Positions 39,058 through 49,433 of a stretch of 64,000 nt of DNA are shown here, in pieces. Source of the stretch: Leptospira sp. B5-022 (lineage in GTDB: Bacteria > Spirochaetota > Leptospiria > Leptospirales > Leptospiraceae); assembly GCF_000347035.1 (NCBI RefSeq), contig NZ_ANIJ01000015.1, positions 412,907-476,906 of the forward strand, given 5' to 3'. The stretch's first letter is position 1. The number at the start of each line of letters is the position of its first letter. The position numbers and the translations under genes are program-made. The notes under the pieces were generated by a model. That model worked only from the letters and a program-made list of their open reading frames with translations. It had not been told where the DNA came from and searched no databases.

Positions 39058-40986
39058 ATGTCCTGCGTATTTTGCGGAGAATTTTATCTTCCGGAAGGAA
39101 AACTCAAAGATGGAAAGTTTCTTTGCCATTCCTGTGGAAGAGAATGGATCTTAGAAAAAAGAAAACGAAATAGGATCAAACCTCCGGAAATACATACGTT
39201 ATCCAACGATATCTTATTAGAATTCCTCTCTCTTTTTAATACTAGTCCGAATCTTGACGACCTTCTTCAAAATTTTACGAACCTAGCATTCAGAAAATTG
39301 AATCTTCCAGGCATCTCGGTAATGGTGTATGAACCTCGATTGGATCGGATCTTGGTAAAATCCTGTAAAAACAAAAAAGGTCCTGCATTAGAAAAACTTG
39401 CCTTTAGGATGGAGATAAAAAAGGGAGAACAGAACGGACCTTTAGGACAAGCGATCGAAACCTGCAAGTCGGTATATTATAGATTCGATGAACAACCCCA
39501 TAAACAGATCCGACAATATGGAAGAGTGAATAAAGTTGAATCGGAACTTTCCGTTCCCATTCATCTCAAAAAAGAAGTATTAGGATTAATTAATGTTGAT
39601 TACGAAAAAGACGATCCGGTCCAAGCGGAGAAGGACCGCTATTTTCTGGAATTAATCGCTAGTCAGTTTGCCACTACGTTAAAAAACAGAATTCTTTTCG
39701 AGGTATCCCAGACCCAATCCAGGAATTTTAGAAATTTACACTCAGCCGCCTTAAAACTCAGCAGTTTAGGATTCAAATACAGAACTGAAATTTTTCGGGT
39801 TATTCTTCTTTCTTTAACCGAATTTTCGGAAAGTAACCTCTACGCTCTTATAGAAAGAAAACTCGACTCGGAAGGAAAAACAACTTCCACCGAAGGGCAT
39901 ATACTTACGGGAAGCCCAAGAGCGCCCGAAATTAAGTTAAATATCCAACTAAAGGGCGAATGGAGTGTATTGAAAAAACCGAACGAATCCGCTATCTTAA
40001 TGGATTCCACGGATCTGAAAGAATGGAAAACTTTAGGAAGTAATGGAAAGAAAAAACATTTGGCGATCTTGCCCGTTTTACGTTCCGACAATTCGGAGAT
40101 TTGGATACTTCTCGCTAAGGAAGAAGAACTCCATTGGAGTCCCGAAGAAATCGATGTCCTAAACGCATTTGCCGTCCAAGCAGGGATCTCCGTTCAAAAC
40201 TTTCATTTATTCCATCAAAGAGCCGAAAAGGAAAGATTGGATAAAGAAATTGAGATCGCTAGAGACCTACAAAGATCCTTACTTCCTAGAAAAATGCCCG
40301 ACCATCCTAATTACGAATTCGGCGGGATAATGGTGCCAGCGATCGGAGTAGGCGGGGATTATTACGATTTTATAACACATCCAACAAATAAAGAAACTTA
40401 TGTTTGTATCGGAGACGTGAGCGGCAAAGGAGTTCCAGCCGGGATCGTGATGGCAACTGTCAGAACGGTTATCCATTCATTAGTCCGAAAGAATCCGACT
40501 CCTTGGGAAATTTTACTTACGGTAAATACCTATTTATATCAAAATTATTTTAAGGACGTTGTTTCTCCTCGTTTCATGTCCTTGACCATAATTCATTGGG
40601 ACCAAAACGAGAATCGTTTTGTTTTTAGCGGCGGTGGACAGGGAAATATTTTAGTTTATCGCAAAAAGGAAAATCGTTTGGAGGAAATTCCGACGGGAGG
40701 GGTTGTTTTAGGAATTGATCCCGAAATAGACAGATTCGAGAATAGAGGAGAATTAAACTTAGAACCCGGTGATTTTTTCCTAATGTTCACGGACGGCGTG
40801 TGGGAAGCCATGAACCTTACCGAAGACTTTTTCGAAATAGAACGCTTACATGATTGTGTTTTCGAAGCCAGAAAAGAAAACCTCCCTCAACTCTTAGAAA
40901 CCGTCTTAAAAAAGATAAAAAACTTTACCGGGGAAAGGGAACAGACGGATGATATTACTTTAATAGGTGTAAAACGCTTAAGGTGA
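39058..40986 (+). CDS. SpoIIE/RsbU-type PP2C phosphatase with N-terminal zinc-ribbon and GAF domains
   Basis: 642 residues. It begins with a CxxC...CxxC pair (SCVFCGEFYL, LCHSCGREW; about 2-28), a possible zinc ribbon. A GAF domain follows (about 55-200), then a second, weaker GAF-like region (about 220-370). The C-terminal part (about 400-642) is a SpoIIE-type phosphatase with GGDYYDF, GDVSGKGVPAGIVMA and FMLFTDGVWEAM, and the end reads QTDDITLIGVKRL. Such enzymes usually act on anti-anti-sigma factors in a partner-switching system. It is followed within 2 bp by tilS. Confidence 0.85.
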   Translation: MSCVFCGEFYLPEGKLKDGKFLCHSCGREWILEKRKRNRIKPPEIHTLSNDILLEFLSLFNTSPNLDDLLQNFTNLAFRKLNLPGISVMVYEPRLDRILVKSCKNKKGPALEKLAFRMEIKKGEQNGPLGQAIETCKSVYYRFDEQPHKQIRQYGRVNKVESELSVPIHLKKEVLGLINVDYEKDDPVQAEKDRYFLELIASQFATTLKNRILFEVSQTQSRNFRNLHSAALKLSSLGFKYRTEIFRVILLSLTEFSESNLYALIERKLDSEGKTTSTEGHILTGSPRAPEIKLNIQLKGEWSVLKKPNESAILMDSTDLKEWKTLGSNGKKKHLAILPVLRSDNSEIWILLAKEEELHWSPEEIDVLNAFAVQAGISVQNFHLFHQRAEKERLDKEIEIARDLQRSLLPRKMPDHPNYEFGGIMVPAIGVGGDYYDFITHPTNKETYVCIGDVSGKGVPAGIVMATVRTVIHSLVRKNPTPWEILLTVNTYLYQNYFKDVVSPRFMSLTIIHWDQNENRFVFSGGGQGNILVYRKKENRLEEIPTGGVVLGIDPEIDRFENRGELNLEPGDFFLMFTDGVWEAMNLTEDFFEIERLHDCVFEARKENLPQLLETVLKKIKNFTGEREQTDDITLIGVKRLR

Positions 40987-40988
40987 TA

Positions 40989-42241
40989 ATGAACGAAACC
41001 TTAGAATCCATTTTTCAATCCGCTTGGTCCCGTTTAAAAAATTACCAGGACTTCATGAAAAGTAAACCTGCGGTAATCTCTTTTTCCGGGGGAAAGGATT
41101 CTTCCCTACTTCTTCAATTCTTTCTCTGGCTTCATAATAAAAATCTAATCTCTCATTTTCCAACCATTTACCATTTGGATCATTCTATCCGGGATAATTC
41201 GGAGCAAGAATCCGAGATCCTAAAGTATATCAGTTCCTTAACCCCAAAGCACATCTTTAAAAAAAAAACGTTCCGAAGTTTGCAAATAAGACAAAAATTA
41301 GTTTAGAAGAAGCCGGCAGAATTCTCCGATTTAGAGACCTAGAGAAAATTTCCGAAAAGATAGGCGGGTATATCACAACCGGACATCATACGGAAGATTA
41401 TCTAGAAACCGTACTGCTACAACTCATCAGAGGAGGGGGGTGGAATTCGCTTCGCACATTAGGAGTTTTAGAGAATAAAAGATTTCGGCCATTATTATTA
41501 TTCGGAGAACAAGATCGTAAAACCGCATTGGCAAAAGCGGATTGGCCCGTATTCGAAGACGAATCCAATCATTCTTCACGTTATCTTAGGAACAGGATCC
41601 GATCCGAACTTCTTCCTGTACTTTTAAAAGAAGGCGCAGATCCGGATAAAATTTTTCATAATTTTCACGATTCCGATACACCTAGAATCGGAATTACAAA
41701 CCGAAAAATAAATGAAGACGAGATTAGAACAGTTTCCAGACAAATTTTAGAAGAAGAGCCTGGCTCTATATGTAAACAAATTCTGGACTTACATATGAAA
41801 AGTCTAGGTCTTCATCCTCTGAATTCTCAGTTCCTTTCGGATCTTCTTCATAACATAGATAGGAAAGTTTCTTTTTCACTCGAAAACAAAGAAGTTTGGT
41901 TTTGGAAAAGTGTTTCGTCGGATTTGTACATCTTACCAAAAACCGCTTCATATTTGAAACCATTCAGTTATAACTCCGAATCTTTCTTTTTGAAATGGAA
42001 CGGTAAGACCAAAAAGATCCCGAAAAATTGCGAACCCTCTAACGACGGAGAAGGAGAAAAAATCCTGCTTGGAGGAATCCATAGAGACGTTTCGGAAATC
42101 CTTCGGGAGAAAGAGATTCCGGTTCAGGTCAGAAAAATGCTACCCATTCTAAAACGGGAAGGGAAAACTGTATTGGTTTGCCTTCGAATGTGGGATTCCC
42201 GTTTGGATGATATTCGATCGGATGATTTCCCGCAAGACTAG
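40989..42241 (+). pseudogene. tilS: tRNA(Ile)-lysidine synthase, interrupted by a frameshift in an A10 tract
   Basis: TilS makes lysidine at the wobble C of tRNA-Ile(CAU) and is normally essential. The first part has the PP-loop ISFSGGKDSS and stops at 41306. The second continues the protein in another frame (VPKFANKTKISLEEAGR, TTGHHTEDYLETVLLQLIRGGG, then FEDESNHSSRYLRNRIRSELLPVL). The break lies at ten consecutive As, 41259-41268: reading eleven As would join both parts without loss. So this is either a one-base sequencing error, transcriptional slippage, or a true mutation. The ATG at 40989 has AAGGTG upstream and follows the phosphatase stop by 2 bp. Confidence 0.8.
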
Positions 42242-42256
42242 AGAGTCCAGAGGTTT

Positions 42257-42931
42257 ATGGAAGAACTCCAAGAATTAAAGCCGGACCCGTTCTTTAGAGA
42301 AGTTAGATTCGTATCTTCTTATGCGGATGCTTCTAAAGTTCCTTCCAAAGGTATTCCTCATATAGCATTTGCGGGTCGTTCCAACTCAGGAAAGTCCAGA
42401 TTATTAAACGCAATCGTAGAAAGAAAATCCTTAGCAAAAGTTTCTGCAACTCCCGGTAAGACCAAATTACTGAATTTTTTCTTAGTATCTAAGTCCTTAT
42501 TCCTCGTAGACACGCCCGGTTTCGGTTACTCCGCAAATTCACATAAAGATCATGAACAAATGATGGATCTTTTAATGAATTATCTGAACTCGGCCAAAGA
42601 TCTAAAATGTCTGTTCTTATTATCCGATGCACAAAGAGAATTACCCGATGAAGAGCTGGAATTGATCGGTACCTGTTTCGAAAGAGGGACCAAACCTGTT
42701 TTAATTCGTACTAAAATAGATAAACTCAATCAGTCGGAACTTTCCAAACTCAGAAAAAAAATGAAAAACATCCAAGGACTATATCCTATGTTGGAAATCG
42801 TTTTTGTTTCTCCCAAATACGGAAAAGGTCTACCGGAACTCAGAAAGATCATAGAAAATATGATGAAATCATTAATCATTCCTCCGATGGAAGAAGACGC
42901 AATCCCACAAGAGATCAATGAACAAGGCTAA
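42257..42931 (+). CDS. engB: Ribosome-biogenesis GTP-binding protein EngB/YsxC
   Basis: 224 residues. Single GTPase domain with G1 [15 protein letters not shown], the switch-I Thr in [14 protein letters not shown]3 [11 protein letters not shown] and G4 RTKIDKL. It assists large ribosomal subunit assembly. Length is typical of the family (about 195-210) with a slightly longer tail. It lies 15 bp after tilS, in the same transcription direction, and 3 bp from the convergent gene at 42935. Confidence 0.93.
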   Translation: MEELQELKPDPFFREVRFVSSYADASKVPSKGIPHIAFAGRSNSGKSRLLNAIVERKSLAKVSATPGKTKLLNFFLVSKSLFLVDTPGFGYSANSHKDHEQMMDLLMNYLNSAKDLKCLFLLSDAQRELPDEELELIGTCFERGTKPVLIRTKIDKLNQSELSKLRKKMKNIQGLYPMLEIVFVSPKYGKGLPELRKIIENMMKSLIIPPMEEDAIPQEINEQG

Positions 42932-42934
42932 AGC

Positions 42935-43636
42935 TTACGCGTGAGTTTCTAACAGATTACCGGCAGAACTAATAGCATCTCCATAATATACTTTTCCGGC
43001 AAATTGGAGCTGTTTTTGATTTAATTCTTGGATGGTTTTTAAGGTTTCTTCCAAAAGGGCTTTCAGTTTTTCCTGGCTTAACGCCATCTCCAATTTACGT
43101 TTTCTTTCGATCAGTTCCATATGACGACGAGCTTCGTCTTCGCTCTTTCTTTCCGGATTATCATGAGATGAAACCTGATTCTTATCCAGTCGGTTCAATT
43201 CCAGATCGATCTCACGTAATTCGGACATAAGTTCCCATTCTTTATCCGAAATCAGATCGGAATGAGAAGCAGCTTCTTTGTTTTTAGTAGAATCGGCCGA
43301 GTTATTGCTCTTCGCCCCTTCTTCATTTAAGGATGAAACATTAGGTTTCTCTTTTTCGGCCTTTTTAACTGTGGTCGCTCTGGTTTCTCCAGCTACCGCT
43401 ACTAATTTTCCGTCCCTAAGTTCGTATTCGATAGATACGTCTATAGATCTGAGTTCTGCATTATCTCGAATAGCATCGTTACGAAACTCAGCAACATGTC
43501 CTAATTCATGGGAGATTACATGGAGTACAGAACTAGCCTGGGGCGCACTTTCCAGTTGCCCGTGACCAATGTACTTAACCGAATTATCTTTCGGTCTTTC
43601 CAGCATGGAAGAAGATTGTATAACTCCCAGGTTCAT
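42935..43636 (-). CDS. HELGH zinc-protease-like protein with coiled-coil tail
   Basis: 233 residues. The N-terminal third has HVISHELGHVAEFRNDA (about 38-54), a HExxH zinc-binding motif, followed by SIEYELRDGKLVAVAGETRA. That order resembles the SprA-related putative metalloprotease family, whose members have HExxH and then SYEYQxGPDGxxYAVGGE. The rest (about 135-220) is a charged coiled coil (ELREIDLELNRLDKN, RRHMELIERKRKLEMALSQEKLKALLEETLKTI). There is no signal peptide. Protease activity is unproven. Confidence 0.6.
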   Translation of the reverse strand: MNLGVIQSSSMLERPKDNSVKYIGHGQLESAPQASSVLHVISHELGHVAEFRNDAIRDNAELRSIDVSIEYELRDGKLVAVAGETRATTVKKAEKEKPNVSSLNEEGAKSNNSADSTKNKEAASHSDLISDKEWELMSELREIDLELNRLDKNQVSSHDNPERKSEDEARRHMELIERKRKLEMALSQEKLKALLEETLKTIQELNQKQLQFAGKVYYGDAISSAGNLLETHA

Positions 43637-43712
43637 CCTATTATAAATGTCGGCCTGGCAAGCCTTGAGTTTAGAGCTTTGGAAAAAAATTCCAACTACT
43701 TAACAAAAAACG

Positions 43713-44072
43713 TTATTTGCAATACGCTATCTTATTAAGTATCTCAAGTATGCTTGAGTCGCAAAGATCGTGAAATACTATCGCATATCTTTGCCCAACG
43801 TCCGTAACGGTTTTACGAATGACCTCTCCCGGTATCTCGCAGGAAAACATTGGCGACATAATCGTGATTTTTTTGCCTGGGCTCCAATCCTCATCCGAAA
43901 GAATAGACGCTCCAATCATCGATATATCTATCAGAATACCTTCGCTCCAATTTCCTCCCTCAAAAAGTTTAACCCGACTGTCTTTACGGAACCTTGTATA
44001 AAATCTTTGATCCGTCAGCGAATCGGGTACTACCTTTTTAGAAGGATCCATCCCGATCTCTAGTTCTTGCAT
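43713..44072 (-). CDS. PilZ-domain protein
   Basis: 119 residues, essentially one PilZ domain. The c-di-GMP-binding signature is visible as RFYTRFRKDSRVKLF (RxxxR) followed by LIDISMIGASIL (DxSxxG). It probably acts as a c-di-GMP receptor in the cytosol. It stands alone about 75 bp from the HELGH gene; targets unknown. The presence of two HD-GYP-like proteins in the window fits a c-di-GMP-rich signalling network, but no direct link is visible. Confidence 0.82.
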   Translation of the reverse strand: MQELEIGMDPSKKVVPDSLTDQRFYTRFRKDSRVKLFEGGNWSEGILIDISMIGASILSDEDWSPGKKITIMSPMFSCEIPGEVIRKTVTDVGQRYAIVFHDLCDSSILEILNKIAYCK

Positions 44073-44213
44073 AGCCGGGAGAGCATACAGTACTTGGAAA
44101 AAATTTAAAAGAAGATTTCTTTTGAACTTAAGATTCTTTTAAAAAAATGAATTTAGAAGTGAGAAGGACCGTTAAAAATAGATCTAAACATCTATTCTTA
44201 TGCTAACTTCCTT

Positions 44214-45152
44214 CTACAAATTAAAGATATCCGATTCTCTAGCTAATACGATCTCTGAAAGCGCAGTGGATTGTTTTTCTTGATTGAACATTCGTATGAT
44301 TTCTTCGTCCGGATGATCTGGTTCATGATGAGTTAGCACCAGTTTATTTACACCCAGGACTTCCCCGCAACGCACCGCTAATCTACCGGATGTATGCCCC
44401 CAACCGATTTTACGATCCGCTTCTTCGGAACTGTATTGTGCATCTATGATCAGCATGTCAGGACTTCCGAATTTCGCGCGTAATTGTTCGAATTCGGAAA
44501 GATCCTCTTCTCTCACTTCCACATCGGTACAAAATAAGAAACTTTTTCCATTTTCTTCTATATGATAGCCCGTACAATTGCCCGGATGTTTTAAAAGGAA
44601 AGGAGTAACTTTAAAATCGCCGATCTGGACGGTCTTCTGTCTTTGGAGAAGGGTGAATGTTTTCTTGGACATCATCTCATCCAATGTGATCGGGAAGTTT
44701 TCCGGATTTTGCTGACGATCGAATCTTTCTTTCAGATTGCTAATGGTGGAATAAAAATCGATTTGAACGTTTGGAACGTATCCAGGTTTAAAAAAAGGCC
44801 ACCCTTGTATATGATCCCAATGAGTATGTGTCACTAAAATTTTGATAGTACCGCCTTGAGCTATGCCGTCTTTTAGAAGATCGTTACCAAGTTCTCTCAT
44901 TCCGGAACCGCAATCTATAATTAACTTCTGACCGCTTGTGGATTCCACAAATACACAAGTAGTGTTTCCTCCTACAGGACGTAATAGTTCAGGGCTTAAA
45001 GTTTGTAAAAATGTAGGAACGGAAAAACTTCCATTCTTAAGTTTGAACTCCCTATGAGCGGACTCTAGGATCTTTTCTAATTTTTCTCTATATTCCGAAC
45101 CGGAAAGCGGAGTAGGAAGTGATCCTCTTACTCCGTATAATTTTATTTTCAC
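44214..45152 (-). CDS. MBL-fold metallo-hydrolase
   Basis: 312 residues. The metallo-beta-lactamase motif is [15 protein letters not shown] (HxHxDH), with later His in [26 protein letters not shown] and [12 protein letters not shown]. The start region [23 protein letters not shown] is typical of a group related to RNase Z and cyclic-nucleotide phosphodiesterases. The start codon is GTG, with no clear ribosome site. The substrate cannot be fixed. Confidence 0.82.
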   Translation of the reverse strand: MKIKLYGVRGSLPTPLSGSEYREKLEKILESAHREFKLKNGSFSVPTFLQTLSPELLRPVGGNTTCVFVESTSGQKLIIDCGSGMRELGNDLLKDGIAQGGTIKILVTHTHWDHIQGWPFFKPGYVPNVQIDFYSTISNLKERFDRQQNPENFPITLDEMMSKKTFTLLQRQKTVQIGDFKVTPFLLKHPGNCTGYHIEENGKSFLFCTDVEVREEDLSEFEQLRAKFGSPDMLIIDAQYSSEEADRKIGWGHTSGRLAVRCGEVLGVNKLVLTHHEPDHPDEEIIRMFNQEKQSTALSEIVLARESDIFNL

Positions 45153-45201
45153 TGTATTAAATTAGACAACTAAGAGATTTGGTATTTGCAGGCATTCGGC
45201 G

Positions 45202-45855
45202 ATGACATCGAATTTTCGTGAAAAACAATGGAAGATCGCGACTAGAATCCCGTTTACCTCTGATTATTTCTTAAAAATAAACCCCGGAAGTAAATTAAAA
45301 AAAAACGATTTGTTTTCCGAAGAATTCGGGACATATTACCTAGAGTTAGGTTCCGGTTGGGGAGAAGTTGCCGTATCCTTAGCGAAAGATAATCCAAATA
45401 CCGGTTTTGTTCTTATGGAAAAAAAGCCGGACCGTCTGCGCAAAACGATCCGCGACTTGAAAGAATACGATATAAAGAACGTTAAACTTCTTTCAGTTAA
45501 CTTCAATTGGTTTTTAGAAGAAATTTTCGAACCAGGCATCTTCGACGAAATACTTCTCAACTTTCCCGACCCTTGGCCTAAACGTAGGCACCATAAACAT
45601 AGGACATTGAATCCCAGATTTTTAGATACTGTTCATACTCTTTTGAAAAATGGCGGCAGATTCCATTTTGCAACCGATTACGGCCCTTATGCACGCAAAG
45701 GAATTCGCCTTTTTAGGAATGATCCGAGATATAAACCCGTCAATACAGAGTTTTCTCTCCAAAGAGCAAACTTCCCAATCTCCCATTTTGAGCGGGAAAA
45801 ACGGGAGGCTGGCTCCCGAATTTATTATTTGGATCGGATCAAAGTAAACAATTGA
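45202..45855 (+). CDS. trmB: tRNA (guanine-N7-)-methyltransferase
   Basis: 217 residues. Methylates G46 of tRNA using S-adenosylmethionine. SAM motif YLELGSGWGEVAVSLAKDNP (about 49-68), catalytic region LNFPDPWPKRRHHKHR (about 115-130), and a C-terminal HFERE. Length and motifs match TrmB. Its stop is 2 bp from the stop of the convergent TPR gene. Confidence 0.95.
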   Translation: MTSNFREKQWKIATRIPFTSDYFLKINPGSKLKKNDLFSEEFGTYYLELGSGWGEVAVSLAKDNPNTGFVLMEKKPDRLRKTIRDLKEYDIKNVKLLSVNFNWFLEEIFEPGIFDEILLNFPDPWPKRRHHKHRTLNPRFLDTVHTLLKNGGRFHFATDYGPYARKGIRLFRNDPRYKPVNTEFSLQRANFPISHFEREKREAGSRIYYLDRIKVNN

Positions 45856-45857
45856 TC

Positions 45858-48800
45858 TTAGTGATACAATAAGGAGTAAACATTGTCCGAATCTTGGACT
45901 AGTTTGTAAGTCCAGACTGTTTCTCCCTTTTCATCATATCTAATTGCCGTATTATCTTTATATAATACGATCACATCTTTCTTTTTCCCCGGCAAAAGGC
46001 CTTCTACTTCTTTGTCCGAAATTTTGATCTCTTTCAGACCGGAAGAATCCGCATCCACACGATAGATCTTATCGTTACCGGCAAACCAGAGAGAATTTCC
46101 TCTCACGCTGAACAGATTTGCAGATTTGTCAGAAATTTCCGTCTTAGTCGCTTTTCCTTTTCCGGAAATATAAACGATCTCCTTATCCGTACGGAAGAAT
46201 GTGCCGTCTTCCGTGGCACCAAGCAATCTTGGATTCGTAGTTCCGGTCCAAGCAGAGTCCACATCCTTACTTAATTTTGCATCCGTATATAGGATCTTGT
46301 CTTCTTTCGAAGATGATTGCACCAAGAACACTTGTCCCTTTTTAGAAGCGGACCAAGTTTTAGAATCCAATGGAATGGATTTATTCTCTTCGAACGTATC
46401 CGAGTAACTGGTTAATGTCCTTTTTGCCGAGTTTTCGGTTTCCACTAAAATTCTATCACCGGAAACCATTGCTTTTTTGAACATTCCAGACAGATTAATC
46501 GTTTGAAAAAGAGAGCCCGAATTTTGGTCTCTGACTTCTAGAGTTCGATCCGTAAATGCGTATACTCTGCGATCCGCAAGAACATTACGGAAAGGTTTAT
46601 TACTTGTGATCCTCCAAAGACGGATCGCTCTATTTTTATCTAAAGCTTCTATGGAAGTTCCGTAATTCATCAATAATAGATCGTTGACGATCACTGGAAC
46701 TCCGATCAAAGATCCACGATTCGGAAATGGCTGTAATATCACAGGAGTATCCGAATCGGATAGGACCAATCTTTCGGCTTGGCTAGAATAGGGAGAATTC
46801 GGGAATTTTTCCGCGAGTTCTCTTCCTAATTGTATCACCAGTTTTTTATATTCCGGATTTGCAGGATTTTTGATCTTTAATTCGGAAAGGATCCTGATAC
46901 GGGCATGCAAGAACTTCTCGTCTCGTTCGAGTTCAAGAGCCTTTACTATCTCGGCGTCCGCAGCTTCCAAATCTCCTTTCTTAAAATAGATATAAGAAAG
47001 TTGGAAATGTGCATCCGGGAAGTCAGGATTCTTCTTTATGATTTCCTTAAATATTTCAACGGATTGTTCCAGAAGATTATCGTTAAAAAGGACGATCCCA
47101 ATATTGTAAGGCGCCAATTCATTCTCAGAATCCGCCTTCATAGCGCTTTCGAATTCCTCTTTCGCTTCTTTACTTTTATTCTGATTATAATAAGCGATCC
47201 CTTTGCCGATCCGGGAAGGGGTAAACTCAGGATTTAATAACCAGGAGCGATTGAATGACTCGATTGCTGTGTCGAATTTTTTCTTTTGAAGAGCGATAAT
47301 GCCTAATTGATAATGGCTATAGTAAGAATCCTGTTTTTTTTCCAGAATCTTTTGAAACCCTTTCTCAGCGTTTTCGACTTCCCCTTTTCTTAGTAAAAAA
47401 GCGTAGATAGCTTCTTGGGCAGCTAGATTTTTAGATCCCTCCGGAGAGTTTTCTAGAAGAGAAATCCCTTTCTCTTCCATTCCCATTGCAAGATAACATT
47501 CAGCTACCTTAATATACAAGGTTAACTTTTTTGTTTTATCGTAAGCTGATTGGTAAAGTGGGATCGCTTTTTCATAGGATTTATTGTCGAAAAGTCGATT
47601 TGCCTTTTGTATAGCAGGAACTACTTCGGAAAACTTTCGATTCTGATCTATGGTTTGTTTTGCTTCCGCGATCTCAGGTAGATCTTTGGTTAATTTTTCT
47701 GCCTTTGCCAACCAAGAACTTGCCGAATCATAGTTTGCTTTTTCATTTTCTTCTAAAGCGATCTTATAATAAAGAAATGCCAGACGGAATTGGATGGATT
47801 CGTTGTCCGGGTACTTCTTCATTAAACTTTTATAAGTATTTTCCGCCTTATCGAATTCTTTTTTGTCTTCGTAAGTTCTCGCTAATACTATCCCCGATAG
47901 AGGATCATTCCCCGTGATCGCTTCCAATTCTTTAGTGTACTGAGCGACTTTAGATTGATTTTTTTGAGCTGCATAAAGGCGGATTAAACCTTGGAGTGCA
48001 GGAAGATTCCCTTTTTGGAGACTCAAAGCTTTTAAATAATTTTGTTCTGAAAGTTTTGTATCTCCGCTGATCTGATACAAACGACCATAGGCCGTATAAA
48101 CTCCCGGGTCATCCTGATCTTTAGCTTTTGCACGATCGAAATATGTTTTTGCGGATTTAGTATCCCCTTTACGAAGACGTAAATCTCCTTCATGGATCAA
48201 CTCGGAAGATTCCAAGAAGGCGGCGACCTTCTTTGTCTCTTCGTCGGACTTTAAACTTTCTAATTCATTTTTTGCCGTTTTATATCTATGCTCGGAAGCA
48301 AGAAGGTAAACAAGGTTCAAAACAGGTTCCTTATAGTTCGGATCCAATTCACGGGCCTTGCTGAAGGAAACCATCGCTTTAGCATTTTCGCCTAAAGACT
48401 TTTGGTTTAAACCGATTTGGTTATAGATAGTTGCGTTTTTCGGGAAGAATGGAATGGCCTTTTCTAAAACGGAAATCGCTTTCGGATTATTCCCAGACTT
48501 GCTGTAAGCCGATGCAAGACCGGAATAAGCTTCCAAATAGTCCGCTTTTAATTTTAGAGAAGTTTCGAAAGCTTTAATTGCTCCGTCCGTATCATTCGAA
48601 AGTATTTTAGCATTTCCTAAAAAAACAAACGGAGAAGGATTTTTCGGATCCAATTGGGTAGCGGAAGTAAAATATTGGACCGCTTCCCTGTAACTTTTTA
48701 TTTTTAAAGCGGCATTTCCTTTTTCTAATAGACCGGCAACCTTAGTTGCCGAAGCGGATTGTTTTGCGGAAGCCAGATCCGGATCCGCGTTTCTTGCCTT

Positions 48801-49433
48801 TTCAAAATAAGCCTCTGCCGCTTCGTAATCTTTCACCTGAACGGCAGTATCTCCCAGTTGCATGTACAACTGGGCCTTAAATTTGAACTTATCTTCCGGA
48901 ATCGATTTTAGAGCGGAATATGCCTCGTCGTATTTTCCAATCGTTTTTAATAGTACTGCCTTTTTGAATGTATAAGCGCTTCCATCTACCTTAGGAAGTT
49001 TTTCTAATTTGGAATACACTTCTAAAGCGTCTTTATTGGCTCCTTGAGAAGTGTATAAAATCCCGAGAGTTAATAGGATTTGTTCATTCTCCGGATCTAG
49101 CTCGGTTCCTTTCTTTAAAGAATTTAAAGAATCTTCGGTTTTACCCAAGCGGTACTCGGAGGATCCGATTAAATAATAACCTTCAGCGGTAGGATATGCT
49201 TTTACGGCTTCTCTTCCTTTTGAAAGAGATACTTCGAACTTTCCCTTCTGGAAAGCTGAGTTTCCCTCGTTAATCAATCTAGACGCTTGTTTTAATTTTT
49301 GAGCCGCAATAATGTCCTTTTCCTGGATAGCATCTTGAGAATTCGATTTTCTGAAATCTTTCGAAGCACAATGGACCGCAAAAACGGAAACGATAGAGAA
49401 TATTAAAAAACGTGAAAGTATACGATTCATCAC
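45858..49433 (-). CDS. Large TPR-repeat lipoprotein with C-terminal beta-propeller-like region
   Basis: 1191 residues. Lipobox FAVHC (Cys22). Residues about 45-880 are TPR repeats; typical units are AYYNQNKSKEAKEEFESAMKAD and AHFQLSYIYFKKGDLEAADAEIVKALEL. There are about 20 repeats, far more than usual. From about 910 to the end the pattern changes to strands like a PQQ-type propeller (SLIGVPVIVNDLLLMNYGTSIEALDKNRAIRLWRITSNK, VYAFTDRTLEVRDQNSG). It is probably a periplasm-facing scaffold. Its ATG overlaps the stop of the PEGA lipoprotein by 4 nt, so the two are translationally coupled. Confidence 0.8.
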   Translation of the reverse strand: MMNRILSRFLIFSIVSVFAVHCASKDFRKSNSQDAIQEKDIIAAQKLKQASRLINEGNSAFQKGKFEVSLSKGREAVKAYPTAEGYYLIGSSEYRLGKTEDSLNSLKKGTELDPENEQILLTLGILYTSQGANKDALEVYSKLEKLPKVDGSAYTFKKAVLLKTIGKYDEAYSALKSIPEDKFKFKAQLYMQLGDTAVQVKDYEAAEAYFEKARNADPDLASAKQSASATKVAGLLEKGNAALKIKSYREAVQYFTSATQLDPKNPSPFVFLGNAKILSNDTDGAIKAFETSLKLKADYLEAYSGLASAYSKSGNNPKAISVLEKAIPFFPKNATIYNQIGLNQKSLGENAKAMVSFSKARELDPNYKEPVLNLVYLLASEHRYKTAKNELESLKSDEETKKVAAFLESSELIHEGDLRLRKGDTKSAKTYFDRAKAKDQDDPGVYTAYGRLYQISGDTKLSEQNYLKALSLQKGNLPALQGLIRLYAAQKNQSKVAQYTKELEAITGNDPLSGIVLARTYEDKKEFDKAENTYKSLMKKYPDNESIQFRLAFLYYKIALEENEKANYDSASSWLAKAEKLTKDLPEIAEAKQTIDQNRKFSEVVPAIQKANRLFDNKSYEKAIPLYQSAYDKTKKLTLYIKVAECYLAMGMEEKGISLLENSPEGSKNLAAQEAIYAFLLRKGEVENAEKGFQKILEKKQDSYYSHYQLGIIALQKKKFDTAIESFNRSWLLNPEFTPSRIGKGIAYYNQNKSKEAKEEFESAMKADSENELAPYNIGIVLFNDNLLEQSVEIFKEIIKKNPDFPDAHFQLSYIYFKKGDLEAADAEIVKALELERDEKFLHARIRILSELKIKNPANPEYKKLVIQLGRELAEKFPNSPYSSQAERLVLSDSDTPVILQPFPNRGSLIGVPVIVNDLLLMNYGTSIEALDKNRAIRLWRITSNKPFRNVLADRRVYAFTDRTLEVRDQNSGSLFQTINLSGMFKKAMVSGDRILVETENSAKRTLTSYSDTFEENKSIPLDSKTWSASKKGQVFLVQSSSKEDKILYTDAKLSKDVDSAWTGTTNPRLLGATEDGTFFRTDKEIVYISGKGKATKTEISDKSANLFSVRGNSLWFAGNDKIYRVDADSSGLKEIKISDKEVEGLLPGKKKDVIVLYKDNTAIRYDEKGETVWTYKLVQDSDNVYSLLYH

